Assembly: GCA_023548195.1 (NCBI GenBank)
Contig: JAJHZJ010000268.1
Span: forward strand, 2,622,766 to 2,686,765
Length of the DNA stretch: 64,000 bases
Source: Bettongia penicillata ogilbyi
Lineage: Eukaryota > Chordata > Mammalia > Diprotodontia > Potoroidae
Direction: 5' to 3'
This document shows positions 22,401 through 33,594 of this stretch, one piece after another (position 1 is the stretch's first letter; the number at the start of each line of letters is the position of its first letter). The notes beneath the pieces were generated by a model. That model made no database searches, was not told where the DNA came from, and was given only the letters and a program-made list of their open reading frames with translations. A program made the translations under genes and the position numbers.

Positions 22401-23105
22401 CTGATTTACAATCAAAATGAACATCCTCTTATGGCTTTGCACCTTTATGGCATCCCCTCTACTTTAGATTATGTGCTGAAGATCCATTGCTTTGAGAAAT
22501 TTCATACTGGTTTTTGGTCAAGTGGATCTAGAATTTCATCTGTAAGGAATTGATGTACAGAGCACATGATTCCCATTTTGTATGATTCCACTGGGGGACT
22601 ATCACAGAAGTAGAATCATATGTATTATCTCTTGGCACCAATGCCTAGGGCATCATGATTTACTGGTAAGTGTCTACCAGACACTGAAGAGACAAAACGT
22701 GCCTTCCTCCAGCTGAATACCTGGTAATGCTCCTTTCTGTCCCTTCTGATGCTGACCTGTTCTAAAAAAGATCTTCGAGCTCATTTCTCTCCCTATATAT
22801 TACTACAATAACAGAGGTCAACAGAACCTATGGCAAGTCCAAGAACAGTACTGAGATCAGAATTATTGAAACCCACAACCAGAATGTTTCAGAAATGTGT
22901 GTTCTCGGCAAAATGCATCCCTTTCCTGGCTCAAATTGTTAAGTCTCCCATATTTCCTTCTTCTGATCAAAGGCACATATTTTGGATTGGATTCCACCAG
23001 ATTACCAACCTGCCGTGAGAAATCCCTTTAATACTGAAGTTAGTTTACTACAACAGGACTGTTGATTTTTACTACAGCAAGCTTCCCTTGTCTAATGTTA
23101 CCAGG
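22400..23105. other. Non-repetitive stretch, no gene seen
   Basis: About 700 bp of mixed sequence without nameable repeats. The 62-codon frame at 22,830 has no recognisable feature. Confidence 0.4.
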
Positions 23106-23109
23106 AGAG

Positions 23110-23245
23110 TATAGTAGGGGGGAAAAGGCAGAACTAGAAGTCAGAAGATCTGATTACCAGGCACAGCCCTGCTGCTAGTCACTGTTCTGTGACGTTGGTG
23201 AAGTTCCTTAAACCCCTCAGAACTCCTCATCTGGAAAACCATTTT
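23110..23245 (+). mobile_element. MIR SINE, worn
   Basis: 'gaagtcagaagatctgatta', 'tgctgctagtcactgttctg' and 'ctcctcatctggaaaacc' give head, core and the start of the tail. Confidence 0.5.
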
Positions 23246-23429
23246 GTCGTTCCTTCATCCTGCTAACATCCTCAGGATTTTATGAGTTTCAGTATTTACT
23301 AAAGGACTGTTATTTGACCAGCACTCAAACCTTTAGGGAGATAGAGATTGGATCTATCATTTCACTGATATGGAGAACCCCAGGGTGAGAAATATCCCTC
23401 TACCAATATAAGTCAGCACCTTCTCAGAC

Positions 23430-23562
23430 ACTTACCACCTTAGAGACTTGCCTAGCTTCCTGGAAGTTAAATGACTAATTCATTGTAGTATCAGAAATGA
23501 GTCTTAAACTGTGACCAGTCTAGCTCTAACATTGGCTCTCTATCCACTAGGCAACGTGGCTT
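23430..23562 (-). mobile_element. MIR SINE, antisense
   Basis: 'gaagttaaatgactaattca', 'tgagtcttaaactgtgacca' and the head 'ctatccactaggcaacgtgg'. Confidence 0.5.
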
Positions 23563-23564
23563 CT

Positions 23565-23835
23565 AAAAATAATAGGTAACATTTGCATAGCTTCAACTAT
23601 GTGTCAAATACTGTGTTAAACGCTTTGTACATTTTATCTCATTTGCTCCTCATAACAACCTTGGGAGGTAGGTGATGTTAATATCCCTATTTTACAAATG
23701 AGGAAACTGAGACAAAGAGAAACTAAGTGACTTGCCCTGAATCACACAGTTAATATGAGGCCCGATTTAAACTCAAGTATTCCTGACCACAGGCCCATTA
23801 CTCTATACACTATGCCATCTAACTACACCATCTGC
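23565..23835 (-). mobile_element. MIR SINE, antisense, full length
   Basis: Clear complete copy: 'aataggtaacatttgcatag', 'aacaaccttgggaggtaggt', 'tttacaaatgaggaaactga', 'gacttgccctgaatcacaca', 'attactctatacactatgcc'. Confidence 0.8.
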
Positions 23836-24059
23836 TAAGAGCTAAGTATTTTGCAGAACATGAAATAATTCATTATCTAAAGTCATTGTGTACTTTGCAA
23901 TCTTTTTGGGAAGGCCAGATTTACATTTAGATACAGGGATGGATCCATTATCTCATTAGTGTATATATTACTAGTACAGATTGCTGCCACTCCAAGCATT
24001 ACATTTTTGTGATTCGGAATAGAAATTTTTAGAATACAGATTAAAGGAACATCCCGGAC

Positions 24060-24220
24060 TGGAAAGATCAATAGATTTGGGGCCTGGTGACCTGTGTTTA
24101 AATGCTGCCTCTGCTACTTTCTCCCTTTGGGATCTTGGGCAAATCACTTAGTTTCTTCATATGTAAAATGAGAAAGTTAGACTAGAGGGCCTCAATTTCT
24201 ATTATACTATAAGCCTATGG
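24060..24220 (+). mobile_element. THER1/MIR SINE
   Basis: 'ctgtgtttaaatgctgcctc', 'ttgggcaaatcacttagttt', 'atgtaaaatgagaaagttag', 'actagagggcctcaatttct'. Confidence 0.7.
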
Positions 24221-24264
24221 AATGCATTTAAGAGACTAAGACTACTATTAACTCAAATGAAGGA

Positions 24265-24375
24265 GAGGTTGCTCCAAATGAGATAATCTACGGAAAGCAA
24301 TCAAATGAGATCAAATGAGATAATGTATGTAAAGCACTTTGCAATCCTTAAAGGGCTCTTAGATATTATTAAGGG
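24265..24375 (+). mobile_element. MIR 3' tail with short internal duplication
   Basis: 'aaatgagataatctacgg', then a repeated 'atcaaatgagatcaaatgag', then 'aagcactttgcaatccttaa'. The AGATAAT/AAAGCA segment appears twice, as if the tail slipped or was duplicated. Confidence 0.6.
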
Positions 24376-24429
24376 GGTCGGAGGAGGGGTGTGGGGAGGA
24401 AATCACAGAAGTCTGCATTAATTATTATT

Positions 24430-24550
24430 CCAAGTGTCATTCTTGATTTAGGAAGCAATAGTGGATAGAGAGCTGTTTGGAGGAGTCTGAAAGCTGTGGG
24501 TTCAAATCCTGTCTATATATTGGCTATGTGATTCTGGTTTAAGTTACTTT
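24430..24550 (+). mobile_element. tRNA-like SINE head
   Basis: 'gaagcaatagtggatagaga', 'gtgggttcaaatcctgtcta' (B-box) and 'ggctatgtgattctgg'. The rest of the SINE is missing. Confidence 0.6.
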
Positions 24551-24699
24551 ATTTATACCAATGTCCTTGCTGATTCCCCAAAATTTTAAGTGGCAGAGTA
24601 TTAAAGCTCTTCACTGTTAGAGTGATTTTACTCACTGGAAATTCCCTAAACCAATGAAAGTATATATTTTGCTTTGTAGTTGGATTATTTGCACACTCA

Positions 24700-24768
24700 T
24701 TTGACCTTGCCAATAAACTTCTTGAGGGCAAGCACTTGGTCTTAGGGCCAAGATGAATCCTCTGGATA
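24700..24768 (+). mobile_element. L2 3' fragment
   Basis: 'ccaataaacttcttgagggc' and 'aagcacttggtcttag' resemble the L2 phrase 'taagctccttgagggcaggg'. Confidence 0.45.
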
Positions 24769-25589
24769 TAGTAAAATACTTTTAAAAAATTCTGATAATT
24801 CCAGTGACTGGATCAGTTTGAATTGTGAATTTCATTCTTATGCTTCATATTTTGATATCTCAAATATCTTTAAATTTTGTCCATGTGAATTCTCTTTCCA
24901 TGGAGATATATCCATATGCACAGATATTTTCTGATTTAGTAGATGGTATTTAAAAGTAGCTATATGTGTAGTCACTTTAGTGTTATGCCTGCTTGCCCAT
25001 TTAGCTAGGCATGATAGCACATGCCAGAGATTGTGCTCTGGTGGCATATTCTTTGAGAACCCACAGCGAGTTGGAAGAAGACTTGAAGGTCTGTCTGAGA
25101 GCAGTGAAATGTTTCTTATGCAATTAATGAAACTAATTACTCATAAATCAAACCATCCATGACATGATATATGCTGCTGCTTCAAGCCAGTTGATGTCAA
25201 ATAAACCAGCCTTAAGTAGAATGACATCATCAGAATTTTTTTTGTTTTTTTTAAACCAAAATTAATTGAAAGCATGTTTTTATTTTTGTGGCAGTGAGCA
25301 GTAAACCAAGGTTTAACACAAGGGAATAAAATACACATTAAGAAGACTAAGTCCATCAAAGAGACCAGAATATGATTTACATCTTAAAACTGAGGTATAA
25401 GACTTCTCATTAAAAGGATGATTGGATCTAAGATAATGAACTGCTTAGAAAAGGAAGACAGAAGAACTATCAAAAAGTTTGAGAGGGCCAATCTCCTGAA
25501 ATATATTCAGAAGCAAAGCATTTCAGAGTTCAGAGTTTGACTGTGGTGACAAGAAGTTCTATGTGTGCCTTATGAAATTGCTAGAGTTA

Positions 25590-25877
25590 AGAGGTTTATT
25601 ACCGTTTAAGTCTTTTCAGTGGTGTCCAACTCTTCATGCGTCAATTTGGGTCATATTTTGCTATCTCAAAGTATGAGGTTTTCTTGGCAAAGCTAAGGGA
25701 GTAGTTTGCCATTTTTATCTTCCAGTTCATGTTACTGATGAGGAAACCAAGGCATATAGGGTTAAGTGGCTTGCCCAGAGTCACACAACTAATAAGTGGC
25801 TGAGATTAGATTTGAACCCAGATATTCCTGATTCCAGGACTGGAACTCTATCCACTGAGCCACCTAGCTGCCTAATG
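25590..25877 (-). mobile_element. SINE with BovB-like 3' end, antisense, full length
   Basis: 3' end 'gtgtccaactcttcatgcg', then 'gaggttttcttggcaaagct', 'agtttgccatttttatctt', 'gcttgcccagagtcacacaa', 'agatttgaacccagatattc' and the head 'tatccactgagccacctagc'. One of the clearest copies. Confidence 0.8.
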
Positions 25878-25879
25878 AG

Positions 25880-26090
25880 GGATACTAGGAATTTTCTAGT
25901 CTAAAACCCAGTTTTTTATAGATAAAGAAACTGACACCCAAATAGGAAAAGGACTTGCTCAAAGTCATATAACTAATAATTAGGAAAACCAGAATCAGAA
26001 CATAGATCTCCTACCTACCGGAGCACTGTCTGTCCAGAGCACTGTTTCGGGCATGTAGTAGGGCCTTAAAAATGATTTTGATTGATTTCC
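25880..26090 (-). mobile_element. THER1/MIR SINE, antisense, plus L2-like end
   Basis: 'aggaattttctagtctaaaa', 'tatagataaagaaactgac', 'gacttgctcaaagtcatata'. The end 'gggcatgtagtagggcctta' at 26,050-26,090 looks like a separate sense L2/MIR terminus. Confidence 0.55.
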
Positions 26091-26870
26091 ACTAAATTAT
26101 GTTCTGTTTTCTAATTTCTTTGGATATAGAAAGTTCCAAACTGGTAGCATGCCCTGGGAATATGGTAAAAATAATCTCTTTCACCAAACTGAGAGTGCAT
26201 TTGTTTGGAGTAAGTCCCAAGAATCATGCCAAGAAAATTCCTGTGACATTTTTATTTCGTGGGGAGGGTTTTAAATCAAGGAAATCATCCAAATATGGGC
26301 AAAACAAGAGACAGCAAAAAACTGGACCCTACCAATCACCAAGTTGAATAAAATCTGAATTACCAGAATTTAGCGGGTATCTGATTTTAAAAAATTAATT
26401 GTTATATATTGTTTTTATATCATTCATTTCAAGATATAATGCCTCCCGCTCACCACAGAATTGAATATTTCCTCATAACAAAGAAAAATAGGGAATGCAT
26501 CTGGAATTGTATTCAGCACTCAGTCCCCTTCATGCCCCATAGATCTGCCAAGGGGCAGGAGCTGTGTTTCATTTATCCATTCTCCGGGATTAAGAATCAG
26601 GTAGACTTCCATTTCTTTCTTTCTTTACTGTTTATTTTTATTTTTTTTTGGTTCCTTTTTATTTTCTGAAACAGCACTAAGGAGAATAAACTTTCCAGTA
26701 ATTATAAATATGCCCCCCACTACAGATCTGAGATGACTGTCCCAGGACACACAAGCAGAATCTCACTATTCAAGAAAATACTTTAATATTTATGATTCCA
26801 TTTTGGACATTGACATATTGTTGGACATATCATCTTCTCCCTTGGGATGATAGTGTAAAAAAAAATGGAA
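26090..26870. other. Non-repetitive AT-rich stretch, no gene seen
   Basis: T-rich run at 26,612-26,670. Two frames above 80 codons (26,099 and 26,409) are low-complexity Phe/Ile-rich towards the T tract and have no domain. Confidence 0.4.
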
Positions 26871-27345
26871 AATGCACAATTTTAAGTTAAATGAGCTGAA
26901 TTCAAATTGCATCTCTCATACTTTTTACCTATATGACCTTAAATAAGTCAGTTAGCTTCCTTGAATTTCATTTTCCTCATCCAATAAAATAAGATGACGA
27001 TAGGAAATCTACATTTATTAAGCACCTACTATTTGCCAGGTACTGTGCTAAGCATTTTACAACTATAATCTCATTTGATCCTTGAAACAACCCTGGGAGG
27101 TAGAGAGTTATTATTTTAATAGTCATTTCATAGTTGACAAAACAGGCAGAGAGTGGTTAGGTAATTTACCCAGGATCATGAAGTTGGAAAGTGACAGAGC
27201 CCATATTTGAGCTCATGTCTTCCTGACTCTAGGCCCAACATTCTATCCACGGAGCAGCACCTAATTGCCTCCTAAAGGGATTGAACTAAAAGGTTTTCGA
27301 GATGACTTTCAGTTCTTAAACTCTATGATCCTAAAAGTCAAAAAC
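26870..27345 (+). mobile_element. THER1/MIR SINE, split by another MIR
   Basis: The sense copy starts with 'gctgaattcaaattgcatct', 'accttaaataagtcagttag' and 'attttcctcatccaataaaa', is cut at about 26,998, and resumes at about 27,278 with 'aaagggattgaactaaaagg' and 'ttaaactctatgatcct'. The two parts together give a continuous THER1-type SINE. Confidence 0.65.
26998..27278 (-). mobile_element. MIR SINE inserted in a THER1/MIR SINE
   Basis: Antisense, near complete: 'catttattaagcacctacta', 'aacaaccctgggaggtagag', 'tttacccaggatcatgaagt', 'tcttcctgactctaggccca', head 'tctatccacggagcagcacc'. Confidence 0.75.
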
Positions 27346-27504
27346 AAAAAGAAAGGTCTCATACATGCCAAAATGATAGCTGAAGCACTTTGTAGGAGCA
27401 AAGAATTGTAAACAAAGTATAATGGAAGCTAACTGTGCCAATATATTCCATAAGAAATGACAGACATGAAAAATTCAGAGAAAATGGGAAAGCTCAGTAT
27501 CTAT

Positions 27505-27578
27505 TTTTTGTCTTTCTCTGTATCCCCAATACTTAGCACTATGACTGTCACATAAGTGCCTAATGATTTATTTAATGT
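27505..27578 (+). mobile_element. L2 3' terminus
   Basis: 'tctctgtatccccaatactt', 'agcactatgactgtcacata' and 'agtgcctaatgatttattta'. Confidence 0.55.
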
Positions 27579-27587
27579 GGATGTATA

Positions 27588-27668
27588 AATGTACACATAT
27601 TATATACATATATCACATGTATATATTATAAATATGTATGTGTACATATATATGTTTATACATACAAA
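27588..27668. repeat. TATA/CATA-rich tract
   Basis: Irregular alternating TATG, TACA and TATA units following an L2 terminus. Confidence 0.75.
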
Positions 27669-28074
27669 TAAACACAGATTTCTTTGCAGCCAGTAGATAA
27701 TCGATCATCTACTATTAATTATTGGATTTGTTGATTAGCCCATTAAATATCTAATGGCCTATCTCATTTGGGCCTTAAATAGTTTCTGCTGTGATTGCGT
27801 ACATATCCTGAAGATGTGACTTTTTCTCTATCTGAAGTCCAGAACTTATTCTACAGCACCCCTAAGTCTTAAAATTTGAATAGAGAAAATATTTCAGAAA
27901 ATTTAGATGAAATTCAGTACAGGAGGGTTCAATGAGTCACTGAGGATATGCCCCATATGTCCAGGCTATGCCTCTAAGTCACTGCCTTAAATAATGATGA
28001 GACAAACCACTTCTAGGACACATTCTAAGAGATTTCCCAGGCTTGATGTCTAAATCTATGGGCAATAGGATTCC

Positions 28075-28178
28075 TAGGATCACAGGACTCATTACTGAAA
28101 AGGATCATACATTTGATGATCTATCTAATCCAACTTCCTCATTGTACAGAGGACCAAACCAAAGTTTAAAGTGTGGAA
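28075..28178 (-). mobile_element. THER1/MIR fragment, antisense
   Basis: 'aggatcacaggactcattac', 'gatgatctatctaatccaac' and 'ttcctcattgtacagagg'. Confidence 0.5.
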
Positions 28179-28179
28179 C

Positions 28180-29210
28180 AGAATTTCTCTCTCCATTTTT
28201 TTTTTTTTTATTATGAGGATATGAGGACTTACGGAAGAAAGCTTAACAGTTTTAAAGAAAAACTTCATATTTTCATTTTGGCACCCAGGATACACAATAT
28301 CCTGTTAGGCGAACTCCACATTTCTAAGTTATATGTGATAGAAGATGGCCATATGAGAATCCACACAGAAGAATTTATCCTTATATCAATGATGAGACTT
28401 TTCATATGCCCTTATTCTAAGGTGATATTGCATTAATTGCATGGAGCCAGGAATAATACAATATCTTTTCAATTCCACATATAGTCACTTTAAACAAAGG
28501 TTCTTTTTATGACACAAGCCACTTTGCCAGTCAGTCACTTAAAGCCTATGAACCGCTTTGTAAAATAATAGATTTAAATGCAAAAAAATACCCATAGGAT
28601 TACAAAAGAAACCAATAATATTGAAATATGAATATTGAAATATTTTTTTTAGAAAACCAATTCATAGATCTCAGATTAAGACTCCTGCATAAAAGAGAAC
28701 AGCCTAGTCATTCAAACATGAAAGGCAAGTGGATGAAAACTGCATCAGACTATGATATACAGTTCAGTGAGTAATCCAGTGGGCTAGTCCATCAAAACAT
28801 TATGCATTATGTAGGCATTACCAATAAACTAAATCCAGAATGGAATAGAAAAAGGAGATAAGGTTAGATTACATTTGGGAAATTGCGTAGGCCTCCAGTA
28901 ATTCTTTTTAATGGGCTATTCATTGCACCAAAGCCCATTTTTTAAATAATTGTATTCGCCTGATGATACTATAGGGATACACGTCACAGAGCGCAGTAAT
29001 GACATAAGAGTCAAAGTTTCAAATACCCCAAAGTGTAAAGGAGAGATTTGGGAGTAGGCAGGCTTCAGCACCAAGGAAGAGCGTTTCTTTTGTGAAAAGT
29101 AATATGAAAGACATTTATAACTGAAAAAATGTAAATAACGTTATCAACAGTGAGGAATAAAAGATGGAGAGTTGAATCAATGCACAAGTGCATCTAAAAT
29201 TTAAATAAGC
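28180..29210. other. Non-repetitive AT-rich stretch with candidate regulatory block
   Basis: A T run lies at 28,197-28,210. The part 28,850-29,015 stands out for homeodomain-like and bZIP-like motifs ('ccagtaattctttttaatgg', 'cacgtcac', 'gtaatgacataag') and no repeat signature. No gene is visible; the 87-codon frame at 28,173 starts over the T tract and has no domain. Confidence 0.35.
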
Positions 29211-29214
29211 ACTG

Positions 29215-29515
29215 CTGTTGTTGTTGTTTTCCTTTGTACTGGAAGAGGATCAATGACGTCAGGGGGGTGATGTCTTGACTTGCAAGTGAACTGGATTTAG
29301 TGAGGCAGGGATGTGCAAAGTCATCAACCTTACTCTCTCTTCAAGAGTCATTGGAGTCCAGTCACAAGATATAGGTCAAGACCATGGGCGATGGCCCAGG
29401 AGGCAATAGGAGATCATGACCTGTTTGAGCTATGGCCTTTCTCAGGTCTCAATTTGTCTGAGGCCATGCTCATTCAATCATTAAAGGCTAGGTACGTATT
29501 GAGGGAAAAGATGAC
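29215..29515 (-). mobile_element. Short RTE-like derivative (SINE-like)
   Basis: The 3' side begins with TTGTTGTTGTT (a CAA-type tail read backwards) and 'cctttgtactggaagagg', like the LINE end at 16,826. The body is 'aagtgaactggatttagtga', 'ggcgatggcccaggaggc' and 'gagatcatgacctgtttg'. Frame 29,313-29,519 overlies it and is not a gene. Confidence 0.65.
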
Positions 29516-29519
29516 CTAG

Positions 29520-30085
29520 CTTGCCTTCAGAAAAAAATCAGTCTGGGAGGGGAAGACCCTCAGAGTTTTTAGTCAAAACAGAAAACAGTTGCTATTTCAC
29601 TCAATCTGAGCCATCAAAAGTCAAACAAGGAGCAAGTGAGGCTTGGACTGGGACCTATTATCAGCCAATCAGTGAAAACCTGAGTGATTTGGATGTAAAG
29701 GTGCAGTCTAATAATTCCATTTGACTAACAATGGGCTTTACCTAAGTTTGTTTCTTCAGAACTATATTTCAAGAGATCCTAAGTGAAAACTACATGAGAT
29801 AAAAGAGCTAATTGTCCCAATTCTCTGAAAAATAATAGAATGGAGAAGAAAGAAAAAAAATCTAGCTTCCAAACCCCATGATATTTTGGGAAGTACAAGT
29901 GATCAAAATGTATATTCCTTTAGTCAGAGCACTCATGTAAGGATATGATGGGGAGTCATACCCATCTGGACAAAGGGAGAAGAGGAAAGGAAGGAGGAAA
30001 AGGAAGAGGAGGAGGAGGAGGAGGACAGCAATATTGCATAAGTGGAACTGGCTGGTTGGGTAGGGAGCTCCTGCTACTCACAGAT
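29520..30085. other. Non-repetitive stretch with GA/AGG tract
   Basis: No gene recognised. A purine-rich (AGG)n tract sits at about 29,978-30,034 and gives opposed low-complexity frames (Gly-rich on one strand, Pro-rich on the other). Confidence 0.5.
29978..30034 (+). repeat. (AGG)n purine tract
   Basis: Imperfect GGA/AGG units, ending in about seven clean AGG repeats. Confidence 0.85.
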
Positions 30086-30215
30086 TCTTGTTCGTCCTTC
30101 TGTCTTGAAAAGAATGAACAACAGCAGGAAGGTGATATCTTGACTGGCAAGTGAATTGGATTTAGTGAGGCATAGCCTCACTCTCCTCCAGAGTCATTGG
30201 AGTCCAGTGGCTAAA
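30085..30215 (-). mobile_element. Short RTE-like derivative, fragment
   Basis: 'cttgttcgtccttctgtctt', 'aagtgaattggatttagtga' and 'ctcctccagagtcattggag'. Same family and strand as 29,215-29,515, shorter. Confidence 0.6.
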
Positions 30216-30430
30216 TAAACACAATGAATGCAGATGAATAAATGGAATATTGGAGGGTCTGTGGGAAAACAGTACACTAGTGCCCTATTAGCGAAACTGT
30301 GAATTGGTTCAGACATTTTCTAGAACATTTGAAAGTATGCCAAGAAAATTTTCAAATATGCAAAGGCTTTGACCTAGCTAGACCACCATTAGACCTATAT
30401 CCCAAAGAAATCTAATGGAGAGAGAGAGAT

Positions 30431-30516
<86 letters not shown>

Positions 30517-31070
30517 TTATATTTGTATAAGTATTATTTTATACTTTAGATATTTATATAAATATTTATATTTATAGCAGTACTTTTTGTGGCAGAAAAA
30601 TATTGAAAATAAAGATGCATTCCTACTGGGAATGGCTAAACCAACTGTGGATAAGCAAATATAATGGAATATTATTGTGCCATAAGAAATTATGAAAGGT
30701 GCTATTTCAGGGGAAACTAGGATGACCTCTGAAATGATGCAGAACCAAGTGAGCAGAACTAGGAGGACAATTTATAGAATAACAACATTAGAGAGCAAAA
30801 ATAATTTGGAAAGACTTTAGAACTCTGATCAAGACAATAATCAACTATGAGGACAAAAGCATGATGACAAAATATGGCACTCACCTTCTATCAGAGAGAT
30901 GATGAACTTAAAAGTTTAGAAAGAGACCAAAATTTTTGGACATGACTAACATGGATATTTGTTTTGTTGGAATATGTAACTTTATTTTTTTTTATTTGTT
31001 TATTGGAGACTGAGAGAGTGGCTCAGACAGAATAAATTTTTAAAATGCTAATTAATTAAAGAATACAGCC
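30215..31070 (+). mobile_element. L1 3' part with internal AG microsatellite
   Basis: Sense L1: 'actgtgaattggttcagac', 'agacctatatcccaaagaaa', then the AG tract, then 'tttatagcagtactttttgt', 'ggaatattattgtgccataa', 'caagtgagcagaactaggag' and 'tttttggacatgactaacat'. It ends near 31,070 after an AT-rich tail. Confidence 0.75.
30419..30509 (+). repeat. (AG)n microsatellite
   Basis: A pure run of 36 AG units at 30,437-30,508 with an interrupted start. It sits inside the L1, between the 'cccaaagaaatc' and 'atttatagcag' parts. Confidence 0.95.
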
Positions 31071-31244
31071 TCCAGTGTACTGAGAATATTTACGGAAAGA
31101 TATGAAGAATCATATAACCTTAAAATAAATGGATACCATGCTATGTACACTGGTACAGTGATGTACATCTCAGAATGCAAGTATAAGCATACCAGTTCAG
31201 AATCCTGCCATAGGAAAGGATCTCTTCTATATTCAAACTTGTCC

Positions 31245-31462
31245 AATATAAATAGTAACTGATTAATTTTAGCTTCTGTGGAAAGGACATTGGACTCAGC
31301 ATCAAGAATGCCTTCCATGCCTAGGTCTGTCACTAACAATCTATGGAGTCTGGAATATTAATTTAATCTTTTTGTGCCTCAGTTTTTCCATCTGTAAATG
31401 GAGAAGTTTGACCTGAATGTCTAGTGTAAACTTTAAAATCTCACATTCTATGATTTTTAGAT
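31245..31462 (+). mobile_element. THER1/MIR SINE
   Basis: 'aaggacattggactcagcat', 'gtgcctcagtttttccatct', 'gtaaatggagaagtttgacc' and 'ctcacattctatgattttta'. Confidence 0.65.
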
Positions 31463-32155
31463 TTTACATATCAATTGAATGACAAACACAGAAGTATGTA
31501 AGCAAAAATGATCTTACCACATTTTTGATTTGTGCATTCCTAAAAGTAATTACTTTTCCCATGGTGGGCATGTTGGGGGAGAGAAGATTTCCTTAATGAA
31601 CTCTGTGTAGTTGCTGCTGTGCATGCCCAGATTAAGTTTAGGTCATAACTTTCTTGAGAGGTCAAAGTGCTAAAGAAGGTGAGTTGGGAGTTTACAGGGC
31701 TTTTATAGGGGGCAGAATAGAGGGTATGTTAAGCTGTATTTAGAGAAGGGTAGATGTGGTTGTGCTGGAGTTAAGTCTTATCATTCATTGCCTATTAAAA
31801 GGAGAGTGGGATTCAACCTTTCTTTCCACCCTCTGATTGTATGACCATTTATCCCATGGAGTCAAACAATGGTTCCCTTGTGGTTGTGATCTGGTCTGTC
31901 CTTTGTAGACTACTACCATAGAATATTCAAAATAATATACCAATCAATGATCATTAGGAGTTTATAGTACTGTTGGGGGTGGGGGGTGGGGGAGAGATGA
32001 ATAGTTACCCACAAGGAATAAATAGTGATACTTTCTCTATTCACCTCAATTAGGAATGATCTGACCCTCCGTGAACATGATTCAAACATGTCTAAAAAAT
32101 TATTAAACTACTGCTAAGTGAAGAAAATGAATGAAGTTTTGGAAGTTGTACTAAA
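31462..32155. other. Non-repetitive stretch with a G-rich run
   Basis: No gene recognised. At 31,973-31,993 there are three G runs of five or six separated by single T, a possible but incomplete quadruplex motif. Confidence 0.4.
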
Positions 32156-32159
32156 ATAA

Positions 32160-32365
32160 ATAAAATAATGTACCTGTCCTTGTGGAGCTAACAATTTAGT
32201 GGCAAATTTAACTCACAAAGAAATAACTATAATACAAAACAGATTGTGAATAAAACAAATATATCAAATAGATTTGAAAATTCCTAATTATTATGATAAG
32301 AATACAGTGAAGAATGGCTGGGTAAAGGGATGTGGTATCCTACATTTCCTGGTGGAAGACTAAAA
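32160..32365 (-). mobile_element. L2 fragment, antisense
   Basis: 'acctgtccttgtggagctaa', 'caatttagtggcaaattta' and 'aagaatggctgggtaaaggg', the L2 3' UTR read backwards. Confidence 0.5.
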
Positions 32366-32429
32366 CAGGCATTCCACTATATGAAGCATTTTAGCCTTCA
32401 TTCATCATATATTTCTTCAAAAACCTCTC

Positions 32430-33032
32430 CATCCTCCAGAATACTCTATTTCTTTTAAAGGCACAATCATTCCAGGTTAGCAGTCTCAGAGAGATCTTTG
32501 ATTATTTCTTCTTCTTTACTACAACCTCTTCTCCATCCCATATTCAATCACTTGTTGGGTCTTGTCTATTCTTCCCCCGCACCTCTTATATTTATCCCAT
32601 TCTCTCCTCTTACATGGCTTTTACACCTGTTCAAACCCTTATCATCTTTCACTTGACTATTTCAATAGTCTCACTACTGGTCTCCTTGCTTCTAAACTTT
32701 GACTTTCTTATCTCTGATCCGTTGTCTACACAGCTCACAAACTGATATTCCTATAGACAGTTTTGACCATGTTGTTCCCATACTCAAAAGTTTTTGGTGG
32801 TTTCCTAATTTTAGAATAAAAGGCAAAATCCTCAGCCTGAAATTTAAAACCTTCTATGATAGAGTTCTTACCTATCTTTCTAGGTTTGTTTCATATTGCA
32901 GCCCATTGTGAATTCTCTATTCTAGTCAAATTGATCTGGTAATGACTACTTGTCCAGGACTTTGCATTTCCTGGTTCAGTGAACTCAGTACAGACATTTC
33001 TCAGTCTGGGATTCATGCCTTCCACACCTTTA
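32430..33032 (+). mobile_element. L2 3' UTR region
   Basis: Long sense match: 'tcaatagtctcactactgg', 'ccatgttgttcccatactca', 'aggcaaaatcctcagcctg', 'atttaaaaccttctatgata', 'ggactttgcatttcctggtt'. The 70-codon frame at 32,699 lies within it. Confidence 0.7.
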
Positions 33033-33034
33033 CC

Positions 33035-33192
33035 TCTTAGAATCCTGCCTCAGATATGTATCAAATGTGAGACTCTGAGCAAGTCAGTTAACCTCTCTCT
33101 AGGCTTCAGGTCCTAATCTGTAAAACTGAGGCAACTGGACTGGATGACCTGTGAGGAATCTCCCAGTTCTCCAGTTGTAACCCTATAACTGT
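33035..33192 (+). mobile_element. THER1/MIR SINE
   Basis: 'gaatcctgcctcagatatgt', 'gagcaagtcagttaacctct', 'gactggatgacctgtgagga', 'atctcccagttctccagttg'. Confidence 0.6.
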
Positions 33193-33594
33193 ATGCCCTT
33201 CAAAAATAGTCCCAAATAGAAGAGTTTTGTGGAACCCAGTGGAACAATGATAATCAGAAGACTATGGATAAAGATTGCAGAGTTTTTATTCATGTTTCCA
33301 TTACTCCTACCTGAGAGAATCTTCCTGATGCTCTGGAGAAGATTAAATTTATAATGAAACAGCCACCATGAGACTCACATGACTGCCCAGTATTTGTAGA
33401 GCATTAGTTTTTCATTAAATCTACTTCCATGTGACTTCATCTCAGGCTTAATTTTCAAGACTATTTCTCATGCATCTTTCTACATATAGAAGGGAGAAAA
33501 TGTCTTCTTCCTCACAACTATTTAAGTATCTGATGCACCTGAATTTGTGCTAAAAACACTGCCAACAGTCACATTGCACTAGAACTCTGAGACC

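Noticed and set aside
29945..30154. Gly-rich frame opposite a Pro-rich frame
   Set aside because: Both come from the AGG tract.
31973..31993. G-rich run as quadruplex
   Set aside because: Only three G runs are present, so a stable four-tract quadruplex is not assured.
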